From Nitrososphaera sp. (GTDB lineage: Archaea > Thermoproteota > Nitrososphaeria > Nitrososphaerales > Nitrososphaeraceae), in NCBI GenBank assembly GCA_039938515.1, contig JBDUUL010000010.1:248001-312000 (forward strand): a DNA stretch of 64,000 nucleotides, read 5' to 3'. The first letter of the stretch is position 1. Every line of letters starts with the position of its first letter. The notes under the pieces are model-generated. The model ran no database searches, was not told the DNA's origin, and was given only the letters and a program-made list of their open reading frames with translations. Made by a program: the position numbers and the translations under genes. This document shows positions 43,731 to 53,185 of the stretch, one piece after another.

Positions 43731-45332
43731 CTACGTCTTGGTTGGCTTTACCTTAGATATCTTTGGATCATCTTGGGGCGCTTTGGAGCCATCGAGTGGA
43801 GTTGGCATAGAATCTGCGGTGGCTTGAACGCTTCGAATTTCATTCCATGTTCGTAGCGAATCGGCCTGTCCTCGCTCTATGAGAGATTGGATTGTCTTGG
43901 TGGAATAGTCTCCAAATTTGTTTGCGATAGAGTTGCCATCGTCAACCAGTTCCACTCTAAAGACATCTCTAATTGGGAATTTAGAGTAGACAAGCTGCTT
44001 TCTAACTTTGGGGGTGTCAGCAGGGTTGTAGGTAATATTTGCGCTAAGAGATGGAGTAGAAAGTATCTTTTCTACTGCATCCTTGTCTTGCTTTTTCGCT
44101 ATTTCGACTAGCTGCCGGACCATGTCGACATAATCTGTGATTAGCTTTGCAGATTTTTCGTCGTTGTATGTGGTGTCCTGGTAAACAAGGTCCCATAGCC
44201 TGTCCAGCACAAAATCATTGTCCGTCCTCACGCGTCTTTCCTTCAATCGAGAAGGCCACAGGTCAACGATGTATATCTCGAGTTCAGGGATAGTTCCAAT
44301 CTTCTCCATATCTTCTACAATGCCGCGTGTCATCTCCCGTTCGACGGGGGTGAAATTGAGCTTTGGATCCAGCCAGAAATCTCGGTGCTGGTTAGTAAGC
44401 TGGCGGAGTGGCGTATTATTCAAAAGAGCGCCGTCCCAGAACGTTCGCGGTTCGTCAGGATTATTCTTGTCTGCCAGTTGCAAATAGGCAGAATTGATTG
44501 GGAGCGTAGTACTAGCCATAACATGGTCTATTGTGAGTCCATCAGGGTATGAAATTACCACCGGACGCTTGCTTCCTGAGACTCTTTTTGCGTCATTCGA
44601 CTGATCGATAAAGTAGACAGTCTTGCTGTCAAAACTATCAAAAGTAACAAAGCTTCCAGCCTGGACATCGACTGCGCCTAGCAGGAGCCTTGGCTCATTT
44701 TTCGAAAAGTTGGACTGAATTGGAAATTCTGCATACCTTGAGACCGAGCTTCGCAAGGGCGAGCTGTCAAACCTGTATCTAAAATTCAACAGGTTGTCAA
44801 GGTACCGCTGGTCAAAGTATGGAACGATGCCGAAGACGTTTGGGGCTCCAAATAGTGAGAACTGCCTTGCCGCATAGTAGCGTCGGGCCGCTTCGGAAGT
44901 AGGAACAGCTGCTTTCATTTCTGGCGTTCCCCATGTGCTGGCCCAAGTCTTCCAACCCTGCCACCACTCTGCCCAGGTCTTTTCGAAAAATGGAGTCATC
45001 TCCAAGAATGGCTCCGAAGAGAGATCCCTCCAAAAGGTTGCTAGGTGCTCAGCTGAGCCTTTCCAGCTCTCAAGCGCACTTTTGCCCTGCCGTCTTTTTG
45101 CTAAAACGTAAGAAACAACAATAGCAGCGTTTATTGCGCCGCTTGAAATGCCCGCAACAACATCAAATAGGTTTTGATCCTGAGGGTTAGGTCCAGCCGT
45201 CTTTTCAATCTGAGACGTAAGCCGCTCAACTAGGGTACTGTAGACGCCGGCTTCATATGCGCCGAGTGAACCACCACCTTGGAAGATTAATGCCCTCTGC
45301 TTCGTTGGCACTTCCTTTCCGTTTTGGGACAT
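43731..45332 (-). CDS. Patatin-like phospholipase
   Basis: A 533-residue protein with the patatin dyad: glycine-rich oxyanion loop F-Q-G-G-G-S-L-G-A-Y-E-A-G near residue 15, nucleophile in G-I-S-S-G near 67, and the D-G-A motif in F-W-D-G-A-L-L-N-N near 300. The length is greater than the ~300-residue core, with a C-terminal helical extension. Patatins hydrolyse acyl chains from lipids; archaeal lipids are ether-linked, so the target may be foreign or substrate-limited (inference). No signal peptide. Confidence 0.9.
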   Translation of the reverse strand: MSQNGKEVPTKQRALIFQGGGSLGAYEAGVYSTLVERLTSQIEKTAGPNPQDQNLFDVVAGISSGAINAAIVVSYVLAKRRQGKSALESWKGSAEHLATFWRDLSSEPFLEMTPFFEKTWAEWWQGWKTWASTWGTPEMKAAVPTSEAARRYYAARQFSLFGAPNVFGIVPYFDQRYLDNLLNFRYRFDSSPLRSSVSRYAEFPIQSNFSKNEPRLLLGAVDVQAGSFVTFDSFDSKTVYFIDQSNDAKRVSGSKRPVVISYPDGLTIDHVMASTTLPINSAYLQLADKNNPDEPRTFWDGALLNNTPLRQLTNQHRDFWLDPKLNFTPVEREMTRGIVEDMEKIGTIPELEIYIVDLWPSRLKERRVRTDNDFVLDRLWDLVYQDTTYNDEKSAKLITDYVDMVRQLVEIAKKQDKDAVEKILSTPSLSANITYNPADTPKVRKQLVYSKFPIRDVFRVELVDDGNSIANKFGDYSTKTIQSLIERGQADSLRTWNEIRSVQATADSMPTPLDGSKAPQDDPKISKVKPTKT

Positions 45333-45416
45333 GCCATTGCTCCCAAGCTGTCTTATTTAACTATACATGGATTTTCTAGAAGGAAATTAATTTCCTCAGA
45401 CTGCAAGTGCATCTGA

Positions 45417-45734
45417 TTACTCTGACAATATTCCTAAACTTGGTAGCTGTGGCGCTTTTTGGAGACCAACTTGGTGCTTTCTGATGGCAAAGGTCGTACG
45501 CCTAGCGCAGAACTTGAATGGCCAATTTGGACTGTTGTCGGTATGGGGGGCAGAATTCATGGCTCGAGCGAGATTCCACTGAGGTGTCACGGCTAAATTT
45601 GCAATTTTGAATGAGTTAATGCTAGGGAATGCCATCAGAAGCGATAGGGCTTCTGCGCGATTCGCATGACGCTTGCAACTTCGAAGCTCATCGATATAAT
45701 CCTCAAGGCTTAGGTCACCGGGGAAATTGGACAA
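45417..45734 (-). CDS. Hypothetical protein or fragment, 105 aa
   Basis: The N-terminal ~50 residues (S-L-E-D-Y-I-D-E-L-R-S-C-K-R-H-A...) look protein-like, but the second half is Pro/Arg rich with unusual codon use. The upstream region to the next gene (45809) contains no clear promoter. It may be a remnant of a larger gene. No family is recognised. Confidence 0.3.
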   Translation of the reverse strand: MSNFPGDLSLEDYIDELRSCKRHANRAEALSLLMAFPSINSFKIANLAVTPQWNLARAMNSAPHTDNSPNWPFKFCARRTTFAIRKHQVGLQKAPQLPSLGILSE

Positions 45735-45809
45735 ACAGGAATGGTGGTAAGCCCGAGGGCAGTATATGGCTCGATGTTCTCAGGTTCACAAACTCGACTC
45801 AGCCACTGG

Positions 45810-47090
45810 TTAGCCATTCGTATCGTGTGTTGATAAGTGGTTGACAAAAAGCTCTTCAAGGAAACTGGAGAACTGATGTGCCCCTGGATTGTCGCCGAGT
45901 GCTGCTTTGATTTTCCAAATCTTGTCGAGGTGGTCTTGTTGAATAGCTCCCATAATCGACTTAGCTGTAGCAATGACTGCCTTTTGCGCCGTTTCGGTTA
46001 GAATTTGTTCTACCTGTGATGTCGATAGGGTGATCTCCCTTTGAGGATTTGTCGCGTTTTCCTCACCGCCACTCTTTCGCCCCTCGCAGACTCTGGAATT
46101 TAGATTTTGCGCGGAATTATCAGGCGTGTCATTCTTTGCCCTGGGTGGCTCGTTTGTGCTGCTCTTTCTATCAAGTGTGTAATTTCGAATGCTTGATTGC
46201 ATTGTAGATGGTTGCGGTCTTGCTTGTTTAGCTAACTCGCTGCAGGCACGGCTATCGAGGAAATTGTTTACCGTTTCAACTGTTTTGATGTCTTTTGCTA
46301 TCTGTTCAATTGAGTTCAGTGGTTCGGGGAGCTTGTAATCAAGTATTTTTTTAATAGCCTTTAATTCACTAACATGGTCTTTTTGAATCTTAAGAACATC
46401 CTTGCGGAATTCACCATCAGATTCGTTGACCCTCTTAAGATGTTCTACAAGCTTAAGCATAGAATTCGATAGCTCCCGAATTGCCGAATCGGCAGCCGCC
46501 TTTTGAGCGGATATTTCTTTAAGGATCCTCGTGCTCATGGCGAGGAACAACGTCTCATTAGAGATGCCTAGAACAGGTCTGCTTTCATTTCTCTTGGTTT
46601 CAGAAACTGACGCCTCTTGTTCTTCAACAGGTTTCTGAAATCCTGTATACTTACTTTCAATTGGAATAGACCTTCTTCCTCGTTTTTTGCCTTTTGATGC
46701 GCGCTGAACTGCTGCCCATTCCTGTGGGTGTGACTTGATGTACCTGCGTTTTAGAAGCTCAGCTTGAGCAGAATCGATGTGCTTGCCTATTGTAAAGAGA
46801 TACACCTCACGCGGGTTACTTTTGTTGATAAACTGCAAGCACCTGTCACTACCATGATGGAGAAGGTAGTAGCGGTTTTGCTCCAGAGGCCTAATCTTGA
46901 ATCGGTTAGAATTGCTGACATCTGATACCGAGGGCCCAGAGCCGGCGGGAAAGATTCGACTGTGGTCAGAACGACTGTCCTGTCGAGAAGTCTCTGATGT
47001 AAAGATTGGAAGACTCTTTGATGTCAAGAATTGACTGCGCTCTCCTGACCAGAGACTGTTGATGGCATCTAGTCTCTGGTAGTAAAGCAA
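45810..47090 (-). CDS. Coiled-coil protein of unknown function
   Basis: A 426-residue hydrophilic protein starting at TTG 47090. A basic R/K-rich segment (residues ~120-145, K-G-K-K-R-G-R-R-S-I) follows a compact N-terminal domain. Residues ~185-270 form heptad-rich coiled coil, and a low-complexity Asn/Ser/Arg linker leads to a C-terminal helical domain. It might bind nucleic acid through the basic segment. The upstream region carries a striking inverted repeat and iterated ATATAGC units, suggesting tight regulation. Confidence 0.6.
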   Translation of the reverse strand: MLYYQRLDAINSLWSGERSQFLTSKSLPIFTSETSRQDSRSDHSRIFPAGSGPSVSDVSNSNRFKIRPLEQNRYYLLHHGSDRCLQFINKSNPREVYLFTIGKHIDSAQAELLKRRYIKSHPQEWAAVQRASKGKKRGRRSIPIESKYTGFQKPVEEQEASVSETKRNESRPVLGISNETLFLAMSTRILKEISAQKAAADSAIRELSNSMLKLVEHLKRVNESDGEFRKDVLKIQKDHVSELKAIKKILDYKLPEPLNSIEQIAKDIKTVETVNNFLDSRACSELAKQARPQPSTMQSSIRNYTLDRKSSTNEPPRAKNDTPDNSAQNLNSRVCEGRKSGGEENATNPQREITLSTSQVEQILTETAQKAVIATAKSIMGAIQQDHLDKIWKIKAALGDNPGAHQFSSFLEELFVNHLSTHDTNG

Positions 47091-47125
47091 ACGACATAAA
47101 ACAGAGTGTCAATTTATCTTGTCCG

Positions 47126-47185
47126 AATATAGCGATGTTCGCTATATTGTGAGTGACTATATTCTGCTATATCTGCTATATTCAC
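47126..47185. promoter_or_regulatory. Perfect 10-bp inverted repeat plus iterated ATATAGC elements
   Basis: AATATAGCGA (47126-47135) and TCGCTATATT (47139-47148) form a perfect inverted repeat with a 3-base spacer. Further GCTATAT / CTATATT copies follow at about 47158-47163, 47166-47172 and 47175-47182. In the direction of the minus-strand gene they form a row of ATATAGC-like units ending about 35 bases from its start, as expected for an operator overlapping the promoter. Confidence 0.65.
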
Positions 47186-47414
47186 TGATGCGCTCAGGAC
47201 TCTCTTTCGTCTCGCTAGTTTGGCTCCGTGTTATTGCAGCAGTGTCGCTTGTAGATTGGTCCTAGCGTTCAAGAAGTGTAAGCCGAACCTGGATTCCTGC
47301 CGGGAGCACATTGTTCATTGCAAAAATCGAAACAGTCTAGACTACCAAGGTTGGGATAAGTGATGATACTAAAGGTCAATAGTCTATCTTTGACATTGAG
47401 CTTTGATGATTAGC
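47186..47414. other. Remainder of the intergenic region before the PLC-type gene
   Basis: No gene or distinct repeat is seen. This stretch lies between the ATATAGC operator and the 3' end of the minus-strand phosphoesterase gene. Confidence 0.3.
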
Positions 47415-48806
47415 TCAGTGGTTGCTGCTTTGCAATTTAGTATCCGGGAGCAGACCAGTCCGGTGCCGCAGGAACGCCGCAAACCGATCGAATGCGGCAT
47501 CAATCTGACTCGCGGGTCCGCTAAGAACCTGACTACTCCTTGCAGCTACTATAGCGGCATCTTCCTCTGCCATTGATTCTAAAGCATGGGACAAGGAGAT
47601 CAATGACATCTGATGCTCTGATAGTCGTTGTAATGGAATCGCTTGAATAGGGCGAGGAGGTGACGAGGGTAAGGACGCGGGGGTATCTGTGCGAGATTCT
47701 GTCGATATTGCCTCGCCAATCGAGTTCGCATTCGCTGTTCTCGATCCTAGGGGGCCAAGACCCCACAATTCTGTCAGGTATTTCAAAAGACTGGTATGAT
47801 CAAAGGTTTTGGAGATGACGGTATTCTGTACCCAGGGAGAAATCAAGATTGCCGGAACGCGAACCCCCAATCTGTCAAAGGTCCATTCTTCGTTATGGTG
47901 GTCAGGTGAAATGGCAGCTGGAGGTACGACGTGGTCGAAAAAGCCTCCATGCTCGTCAAAAAGCAGTACAAACAATGTCGAGTTCCAAAGCCGTGAGTTT
48001 GAGCGCAATGCATTGTATACGCTTCGAACAAGCTCCTCGCCATCAAACATGTCGTGAGGTGGATGGTAGTCATTAGCGCTAGGCGGAAGGTAACTGGGTT
48101 CTATCCATGCGAAGCTTGGGAAATCATCTAAATTCTCTGCAGAAGCATGAAGTGGAAACTCTACCATAGGCCTATGTCGCGCAGAGTTTTCAGGCTCCCA
48201 TTGGTGCACAAGAATCTCCGAGACTGGTATATCTCCAAAGTATACTTTCCAAGAAATTCCCTTTTCATTTAGCCTGTCAAATACGGTTGGCTGGTCATAC
48301 CAATGTAGATTGAGGTCCATAATGCCTTCAGGCATAGTCACCCTGCCCTGTGAGGTTCCGGTCATGGCAAAAAGGCGGTTAGGCCAGGTGGGCCCGGGGA
48401 TCGAAGAAAACCAGCGATCGCAGACTGCAAATTCAGACGCAAGCTGATGCAGGGCTGGAAGGCTGTTGAGCGGGTAGTAGCTCATTACTTGCCCAAGCTT
48501 GTCGCCTGAAAGCTGGGGATAAGACTCGGCAAAGTTCCTGACAAATCCGCTCATTTCGTTACCGTCGTTGTCCTTGCTGCACTGGATCAGGACATCCTTT
48601 AGATCGTGCTTCGGATCTGGGCTAACAGTTCTGGTGTCATCAGGTGCCTGAGCATAGCTATGCCCCGAATAGTTGTTTGTAAACGGAGAATTGGGACTGA
48701 TGCCATCAACAGGCTTTACTTGCGACAATGAGCCGAGAATGCGATCAAATGAATTGTTCTCAAGCATTAATACGACTACGTGTTTTATCGGGTTGTCCTT
48801 TGCCAT
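47415..48806 (-). CDS. PLC/acid-phosphatase-type phosphoesterase (PF04185 family)
   Basis: A 463-residue alkaline-phosphatase-superfamily enzyme. The metal and nucleophile region is V-V-V-L-M-L-E-N-N-S-F-D-R-I-L-G at residues ~9-24, followed by G-P-T-W-P-N-R near 133, the mid-domain H-P-P-H-D segment, and D-E-H-G-G-F-F-D-H-V near 280, all features of bacterial non-haemolytic phospholipase C and acid phosphatase AcpA. Unlike those, no export signal is visible. Substrates could be phospholipids or other phosphoesters. Confidence 0.88.
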   Translation of the reverse strand: MAKDNPIKHVVVLMLENNSFDRILGSLSQVKPVDGISPNSPFTNNYSGHSYAQAPDDTRTVSPDPKHDLKDVLIQCSKDNDGNEMSGFVRNFAESYPQLSGDKLGQVMSYYPLNSLPALHQLASEFAVCDRWFSSIPGPTWPNRLFAMTGTSQGRVTMPEGIMDLNLHWYDQPTVFDRLNEKGISWKVYFGDIPVSEILVHQWEPENSARHRPMVEFPLHASAENLDDFPSFAWIEPSYLPPSANDYHPPHDMFDGEELVRSVYNALRSNSRLWNSTLFVLLFDEHGGFFDHVVPPAAISPDHHNEEWTFDRLGVRVPAILISPWVQNTVISKTFDHTSLLKYLTELWGLGPLGSRTANANSIGEAISTESRTDTPASLPSSPPRPIQAIPLQRLSEHQMSLISLSHALESMAEEDAAIVAARSSQVLSGPASQIDAAFDRFAAFLRHRTGLLPDTKLQSSNH

Positions 48807-49413
48807 TACGGTTCAGAACCCTTCCGCAATGGCTTTCTCGGGCAATTATAATAATATTCTGTGAAGGGTCAGGACAAATCTATTCCCTCCTTTTTTAATT
48901 AGAACTAGGCAAGCAACGCCTTCCTAGGGCTCCAAATGGCTAAAGACAATAACTGATTTCTAATGTTTAATAATCAAAGGTGTGAATTTACGAACAGACA
49001 CACCCCAAGCTAGCTTGGAAAAAGGGAAGCCCGCCAGCTAGCTATCCTTTCAATTGGAGAGGGATCTTGAGACGCTCATTTTCTGGGTTTCCGGAAGTAA
49101 TGCGAGAGCCCAAGGAACTTTGACGACTGATTCAACTGGCTGTGTAAAGTCATATGCTATTACATCGGTATACGACCAATGCCACCGCTCCGAGCCGAGT
49201 CAGTTGAAAACCAGCGGTGCTTGTAACATGTTCGAGCGTGAATCTCGAGTTTGGCCAAAGAATAGGATAAGTCCTACAAGTTAAGATCCACTCTTGCTTG
49301 CGCGGTAAAGCGTATTAGCCCCTGCCTGAATTGGCGCAAAATGAAGCCAATCTCATCATGGCTGCCTATCCTATGTCTTCTGCAAGGAAAACGATCGTCG
49401 AAGAACTGCACTT
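48807..49413. other. Intergenic region before the first caspase gene
   Basis: There is no convincing gene; a 76-codon frame from 49054 lacks protein-like features. An AT-rich TGTTTAATAATCAAA element near 48964-48978 could be a promoter, but it is far from the caspase start. It marks the transition into AT-richer accessory DNA. Confidence 0.35.
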
Positions 49414-51618
49414 TTGCTAATAATGAAAACGACTAGTTGTAGAGAAATCTTAAGTAATACAATGCCTGATTCACGGCAAAGCGAATTTGGATTGGTTTCT
49501 CTAAAGGATCTGTACCGAAAGAGCCATGCTGTTATCATTGGAATTTCGAACTATAAAGAACCTGACCTAAAGTTGAACAATGCCGTAAATGACGCTCGGG
49601 ATATGGCTATAATACTTGAGGAAAAGTATGGCTTTGAAAAGGAGAACATTAAAGTTCTGTTAAATGAGGAAGCGACGCGTGCAACTCTTGCAGACCTATT
49701 TGAAAATTACCTTGGGAGCAGTGAGATTTCCAATCAAGATCGTCTCTTAGTTTATTATTCAGGGCACGGCACCATTAGGCTCAGAACGGATCCGTCGGGC
49801 AAAAGCGCAGAACAATCTTACTTAATCCCCCAGGACGCCACCCCGGGCAAATACGACACATACTATGACCTAGACGTGATCAGATCAAGCTGCGCATTCT
49901 GCTCGGCTAAGCACATTTTGATTGTATTTGACAGTTGTTTTAGCGGTACCCTTTTTGCGCGCGTAAGAAATTTGGAGGGCCCGGATGCTGGGGCAACAGA
50001 TGACAAGTTCCTAGCATGGAATATGGCCAAGAAAGCAATTCAGGCAATTGCAGCGACAGACAAGAACCAGGTTGCGCTGGATGATAATATGAACCAAAAT
50101 ACAATGCAAAATGGAGATGGAGCTCACCACGGGGCGTTCACGGGTTATTTACTGGATTATCTTAACAATCCAAATGTTCTGGATCAGAATGGGATCCTTA
50201 CCGCAACTCAAGTTGGTTCCTATCTGCAAAAGGCAGTCCCACGAGGACAGATAAGCCAAAATCCTGTTTATGGTCCGCTTTATGGCACCGAAGGCGCCGA
50301 ATTTATCTTCCAGATATTCGCACAATCGAAAACCAACTCTATCGATGATCAGCCAGTAAACCAGCCTCTCTCAGATTTGCTAAGAGCTGAAGACGTCGAG
50401 CAATTTAACCTACTTCGCGGAGAAGCTCCAAACTTAGCGAAACAAAGTTTTCGACGAAGAAACCTCGAGCATGCCAATTTCAAAAATGCAATCCTGTGTG
50501 ATGTCAACCTGAGCGAAGCTGATGCAAAAGGAGCAGACTTTTCAGGAGCTGATCTCTCTGACGCTTGCTTGGACTTTGCCGATCTCAGAACCGCAGAGTT
50601 TAAAGGCTCAGTTCTTGAGAAAGCATCCTTCCAATTCGCGCTACTAAGCGGGGCAAAAAACCTAGAGCGTGCAGGATTGGATCCTCAATCTTTTGATGGG
50701 GCCAATTTCGACTCCCCTGAGGTGGACGGTGATGCACAAACTCACTCCGGAATTGCCTCATTCTTTGATCTTAAATCTGCACCCGCAAAATACGTCGAGG
50801 TTGGATCGTACAAGACACGCTACCTTGATTATCCCCGTCCAATTTGCGAAAACAAGACGGCACAAGAACCCATTCCTACAGTCCTTCTACATGGCCTCCT
50901 TGGGTCTGCCGACACATGGCTTTTGATGACGAACTCGTTATCAAAGTACCTAAGGTTAATTGTGCCTGACATTATCGGCTCTGGAGATAGCGACAAACCT
51001 AATGTCAAGTATGATCTCGAATTCTTCATGAAATTTCTTTCAGATTTTTTTGCAAGCTTGTCTATAGGGAAGGCAAACATTGTAGCGATGTCAGTAGGCG
51101 CGCGTCAAGCAATTGAATTTACGTTAAGATTTCCTTCGCTGGTAAACAAGTTAGTTTTATGCAGCCCTCAAATACTATATCCTGGCTTTCCCATAGACGG
51201 AGTAATCAATGCTGTGACAAGCATGGATGGACCCGCGCTAATGAAGGCACTTATTCAAGGTACCAATGTAAACGACTATTACGCTAGAGATATTGACGCA
51301 GGAAAGGCTGTCCGGTCCTCTGTGGATTATTTCGTTCAGAATATACAGCAGCCTGAGCTACGCCACTCTTATGCTTCGACGCTATGCGAACTCCAAAATT
51401 ATCCTGCGCTTCCGGGTAGGTTGTCCAAGATATCCGTCCCAACTTTGCTAGTTTGGGGTGAGGAGGACTCTATGTCGCCGATTTCGTATGCGGCTCAGTT
51501 TAATGAAATCCCAAACTTGCAATACCTAAAGATGGAGGATTGTGGGCATGCCATACCTCTTGAGAAGCCACTCGAATTAAGCAAAGCCATCCTGAAATTT
51601 CTCCTCAACCTCGGATAG
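49414..51618 (+). CDS. Caspase-pentapeptide repeat-alpha/beta hydrolase fusion
   Basis: A 734-residue three-part protein. Residues ~35-300 are a C14 caspase domain with catalytic His118 (Y-Y-S-G-H-G) and Cys175 (D-S-C-F-S-G). Residues ~345-435 are pentapeptide repeats (A-N-F-x-N, A-D-L/F-x-x type). Residues ~460-734 are an alpha/beta hydrolase with oxyanion H-G-L-L-G, nucleophile elbow V-A-M-S-V-G-A (Ser560; first Gly replaced by Ala), Asp685 and His712. Thus a protease and an esterase or lipase-like enzyme are joined by a solenoid linker. Possible starts: TTG 49414, ATG 49423, ATG 49462. No signal peptide. Confidence 0.88.
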   Translation: MLIMKTTSCREILSNTMPDSRQSEFGLVSLKDLYRKSHAVIIGISNYKEPDLKLNNAVNDARDMAIILEEKYGFEKENIKVLLNEEATRATLADLFENYLGSSEISNQDRLLVYYSGHGTIRLRTDPSGKSAEQSYLIPQDATPGKYDTYYDLDVIRSSCAFCSAKHILIVFDSCFSGTLFARVRNLEGPDAGATDDKFLAWNMAKKAIQAIAATDKNQVALDDNMNQNTMQNGDGAHHGAFTGYLLDYLNNPNVLDQNGILTATQVGSYLQKAVPRGQISQNPVYGPLYGTEGAEFIFQIFAQSKTNSIDDQPVNQPLSDLLRAEDVEQFNLLRGEAPNLAKQSFRRRNLEHANFKNAILCDVNLSEADAKGADFSGADLSDACLDFADLRTAEFKGSVLEKASFQFALLSGAKNLERAGLDPQSFDGANFDSPEVDGDAQTHSGIASFFDLKSAPAKYVEVGSYKTRYLDYPRPICENKTAQEPIPTVLLHGLLGSADTWLLMTNSLSKYLRLIVPDIIGSGDSDKPNVKYDLEFFMKFLSDFFASLSIGKANIVAMSVGARQAIEFTLRFPSLVNKLVLCSPQILYPGFPIDGVINAVTSMDGPALMKALIQGTNVNDYYARDIDAGKAVRSSVDYFVQNIQQPELRHSYASTLCELQNYPALPGRLSKISVPTLLVWGEEDSMSPISYAAQFNEIPNLQYLKMEDCGHAIPLEKPLELSKAILKFLLNLG

Positions 51619-51891
51619 TCCGGATTCTTCGACGGGAAGTAAGTGCAAAACCTGGCATGGGTTGCCTACCTTGCCCTTTTTTTCTTTGCGCCTTAGAGAC
51701 AATTTAAAGAACCTGTGCACAGCATCATCTTTATGCAACCGAGATTTACAAATTTCCATTAGTTGTCATTATTATAATCATGGCAAGTTACCATTCGCCT
51801 CAAGTGTTCAATTATTCAAACAATCTTTCTGTCTCCAGTGTCTTTCACACCAACCCCCGGATTCAAACGTCTGTGACTACACTTGTTTCCC

Positions 51892-52662
51892 TTATGTCAA
51901 GGCGATGTGGCACACTAAGTTCGATGCCCTGATTTGAACCTGAACTGCAGTCGTTGTCCATTCGTAACTTGCATTGACATTCGGTGTCAACGCTCGAGTG
52001 ACAGAAGTCTCATCAGTCATCGCCGAAAGAAATTTGTCTAGTTCGCCTGGAATACCACGAGTGACATCGCCCCTTCTAGTCACGGGCATTTGGTCCAGCG
52101 GGGGAAGCAAAAGCGGACGAAAACTAGAAGCGCCCAGCGTCCCAAAGACCTTGAGTACATCTGTCCCTAATTTGTAACCATTGGGCAAACTTGGTGTGAG
52201 AAAGACATCTTCAAACTTGCCAGCATCTATACTGAAAAAGTCGGCGGCGGTCGGGTAAATCTGAGAAATCTCCCAATCCGGCGCTAGATCTAATGCAGTC
52301 ACATTGAGAGTACTGTCTGAGTCATTTCGTATCCTGAACACAAGGGGTAAACCTGATGTAATCGTGTAAGTGCCATCCGCTGCTGCCTTCAGCCCTGTCA
52401 GCATAGGCTTGTCTCCCGTTTCAAAACCCTTCTGCAGGCTATAAATCTCAACGGATATTCTTCTCGCTAAAGGCGAAGCTGTGTTGAAATTGTCGAGCGC
52501 AAGGATATTACTATACTTTGAAAGGTGGACAAGCCGCTGAAGCACTTTGGCTGCCGCGGACTCGTCCGTGATTTTCAACGACGGGCTTATGTTTGGAATT
52601 ACGACGCCCGCGGGGTCCTGAATTTCAAACTCATCTCTGCCGTCTGCCCCATCTATGATCAC
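51892..52662 (-). pseudogene. Truncated C-terminal domain of a metacaspase (59089-type)
   Basis: The frame matches residues ~472-708 of the protein at 59089 almost from end to end (D-E-F-x-I-Q-D, L-V-H-L-S-K-Y, D-A-G-K-F-E-D-V, S-Y-E-W-T-T-T/M), but the caspase domain and everything before it are missing. The first residues before D-E-F-E-I-Q-D are unrelated. It is closer to the fragment at 61287-62139 than to the intact gene. Immediately to the right, on the other strand, lies a piece of the partner gene, showing a deletion scar. Confidence 0.8.
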
Positions 52663-52663
52663 T

Positions 52664-52745
52664 TTTCAATAATTGTGAGTATGATTCAGGAGAGTGAATT
52701 GAAGAAAGCGCAGGACAGCATTTCAAATACGCTGATACTCTTGGT
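52664..52745 (+). pseudogene. Fragment of the 58171-type partner gene
   Basis: About 27 codons (F-S-I-I-V-S-M-I-Q-E-S-E-L-K-K...) match residues ~121-147 of the minus-strand protein at 58171 (F-S-I-I-V-N-V-I-Q-E-S-Q-L). The similarity stops after ~S-I-S-N-T-L-I-L. It touches the metacaspase fragment on the opposite strand, preserving the divergent orientation of the intact pair. Confidence 0.7.
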
Positions 52746-53185
52746 GTTCCGGCAGTCGTCGCGCCTTCGGCGCTCCTACTTTCTGCCGGAGCCTCGAAGG
52801 GTGCCAACGATTAACCATCGGTCAGAGGGTCAGCTTGAAAGAATGAAACCTTATGTTCATTCTGTCGTCGCCAGCGATGCGCGGAATATTCATTCACCCG
52901 ATAACGGCATTATTGGTTCTTCATAAAAGTTAGTTCGTGAAGTCAAGTTAACCGGTGTTAACAATACCCATTCGTATTAGTTCTCTGAAAAGGTATATTT
53001 GAATAAGTGATATACTACAATCGCCGCCGTTTCAGAATGCAGCGGGGCGTCACTGATTGGACCCAACGTCATGCAGGGACAGCGCTTAGCTAGGGAAGGT
53101 ATTTGCACAGGTTATATGCCTAGCGACAGTCAGCGAGTACGAGCGACAGAAAACGTTAATTCTAAGGTGACGATTCTTTCAATAA
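52746..53185. other. Decayed region between metacaspase scar and the next caspase gene
   Basis: No gene is recognised. It contains a GCGCC-TTC-GGCGC hairpin near 52760-52772, AT-rich sequence around 52985-53010 that may include the promoter of the 53186 gene, and otherwise nothing distinct. Confidence 0.35.

Noticed and set aside
49054-49284. 76-codon frame before the first caspase gene
   Set aside because: Composition rich in Ser and Thr with no motif; no promoter or ribosome-binding site seen.
52525-52926. 133-codon plus-strand frame as an intact gene
   Set aside because: It merges the antisense of a metacaspase fragment with a 27-codon relic of the partner gene and unrelated sequence; it is a scar, not a gene.
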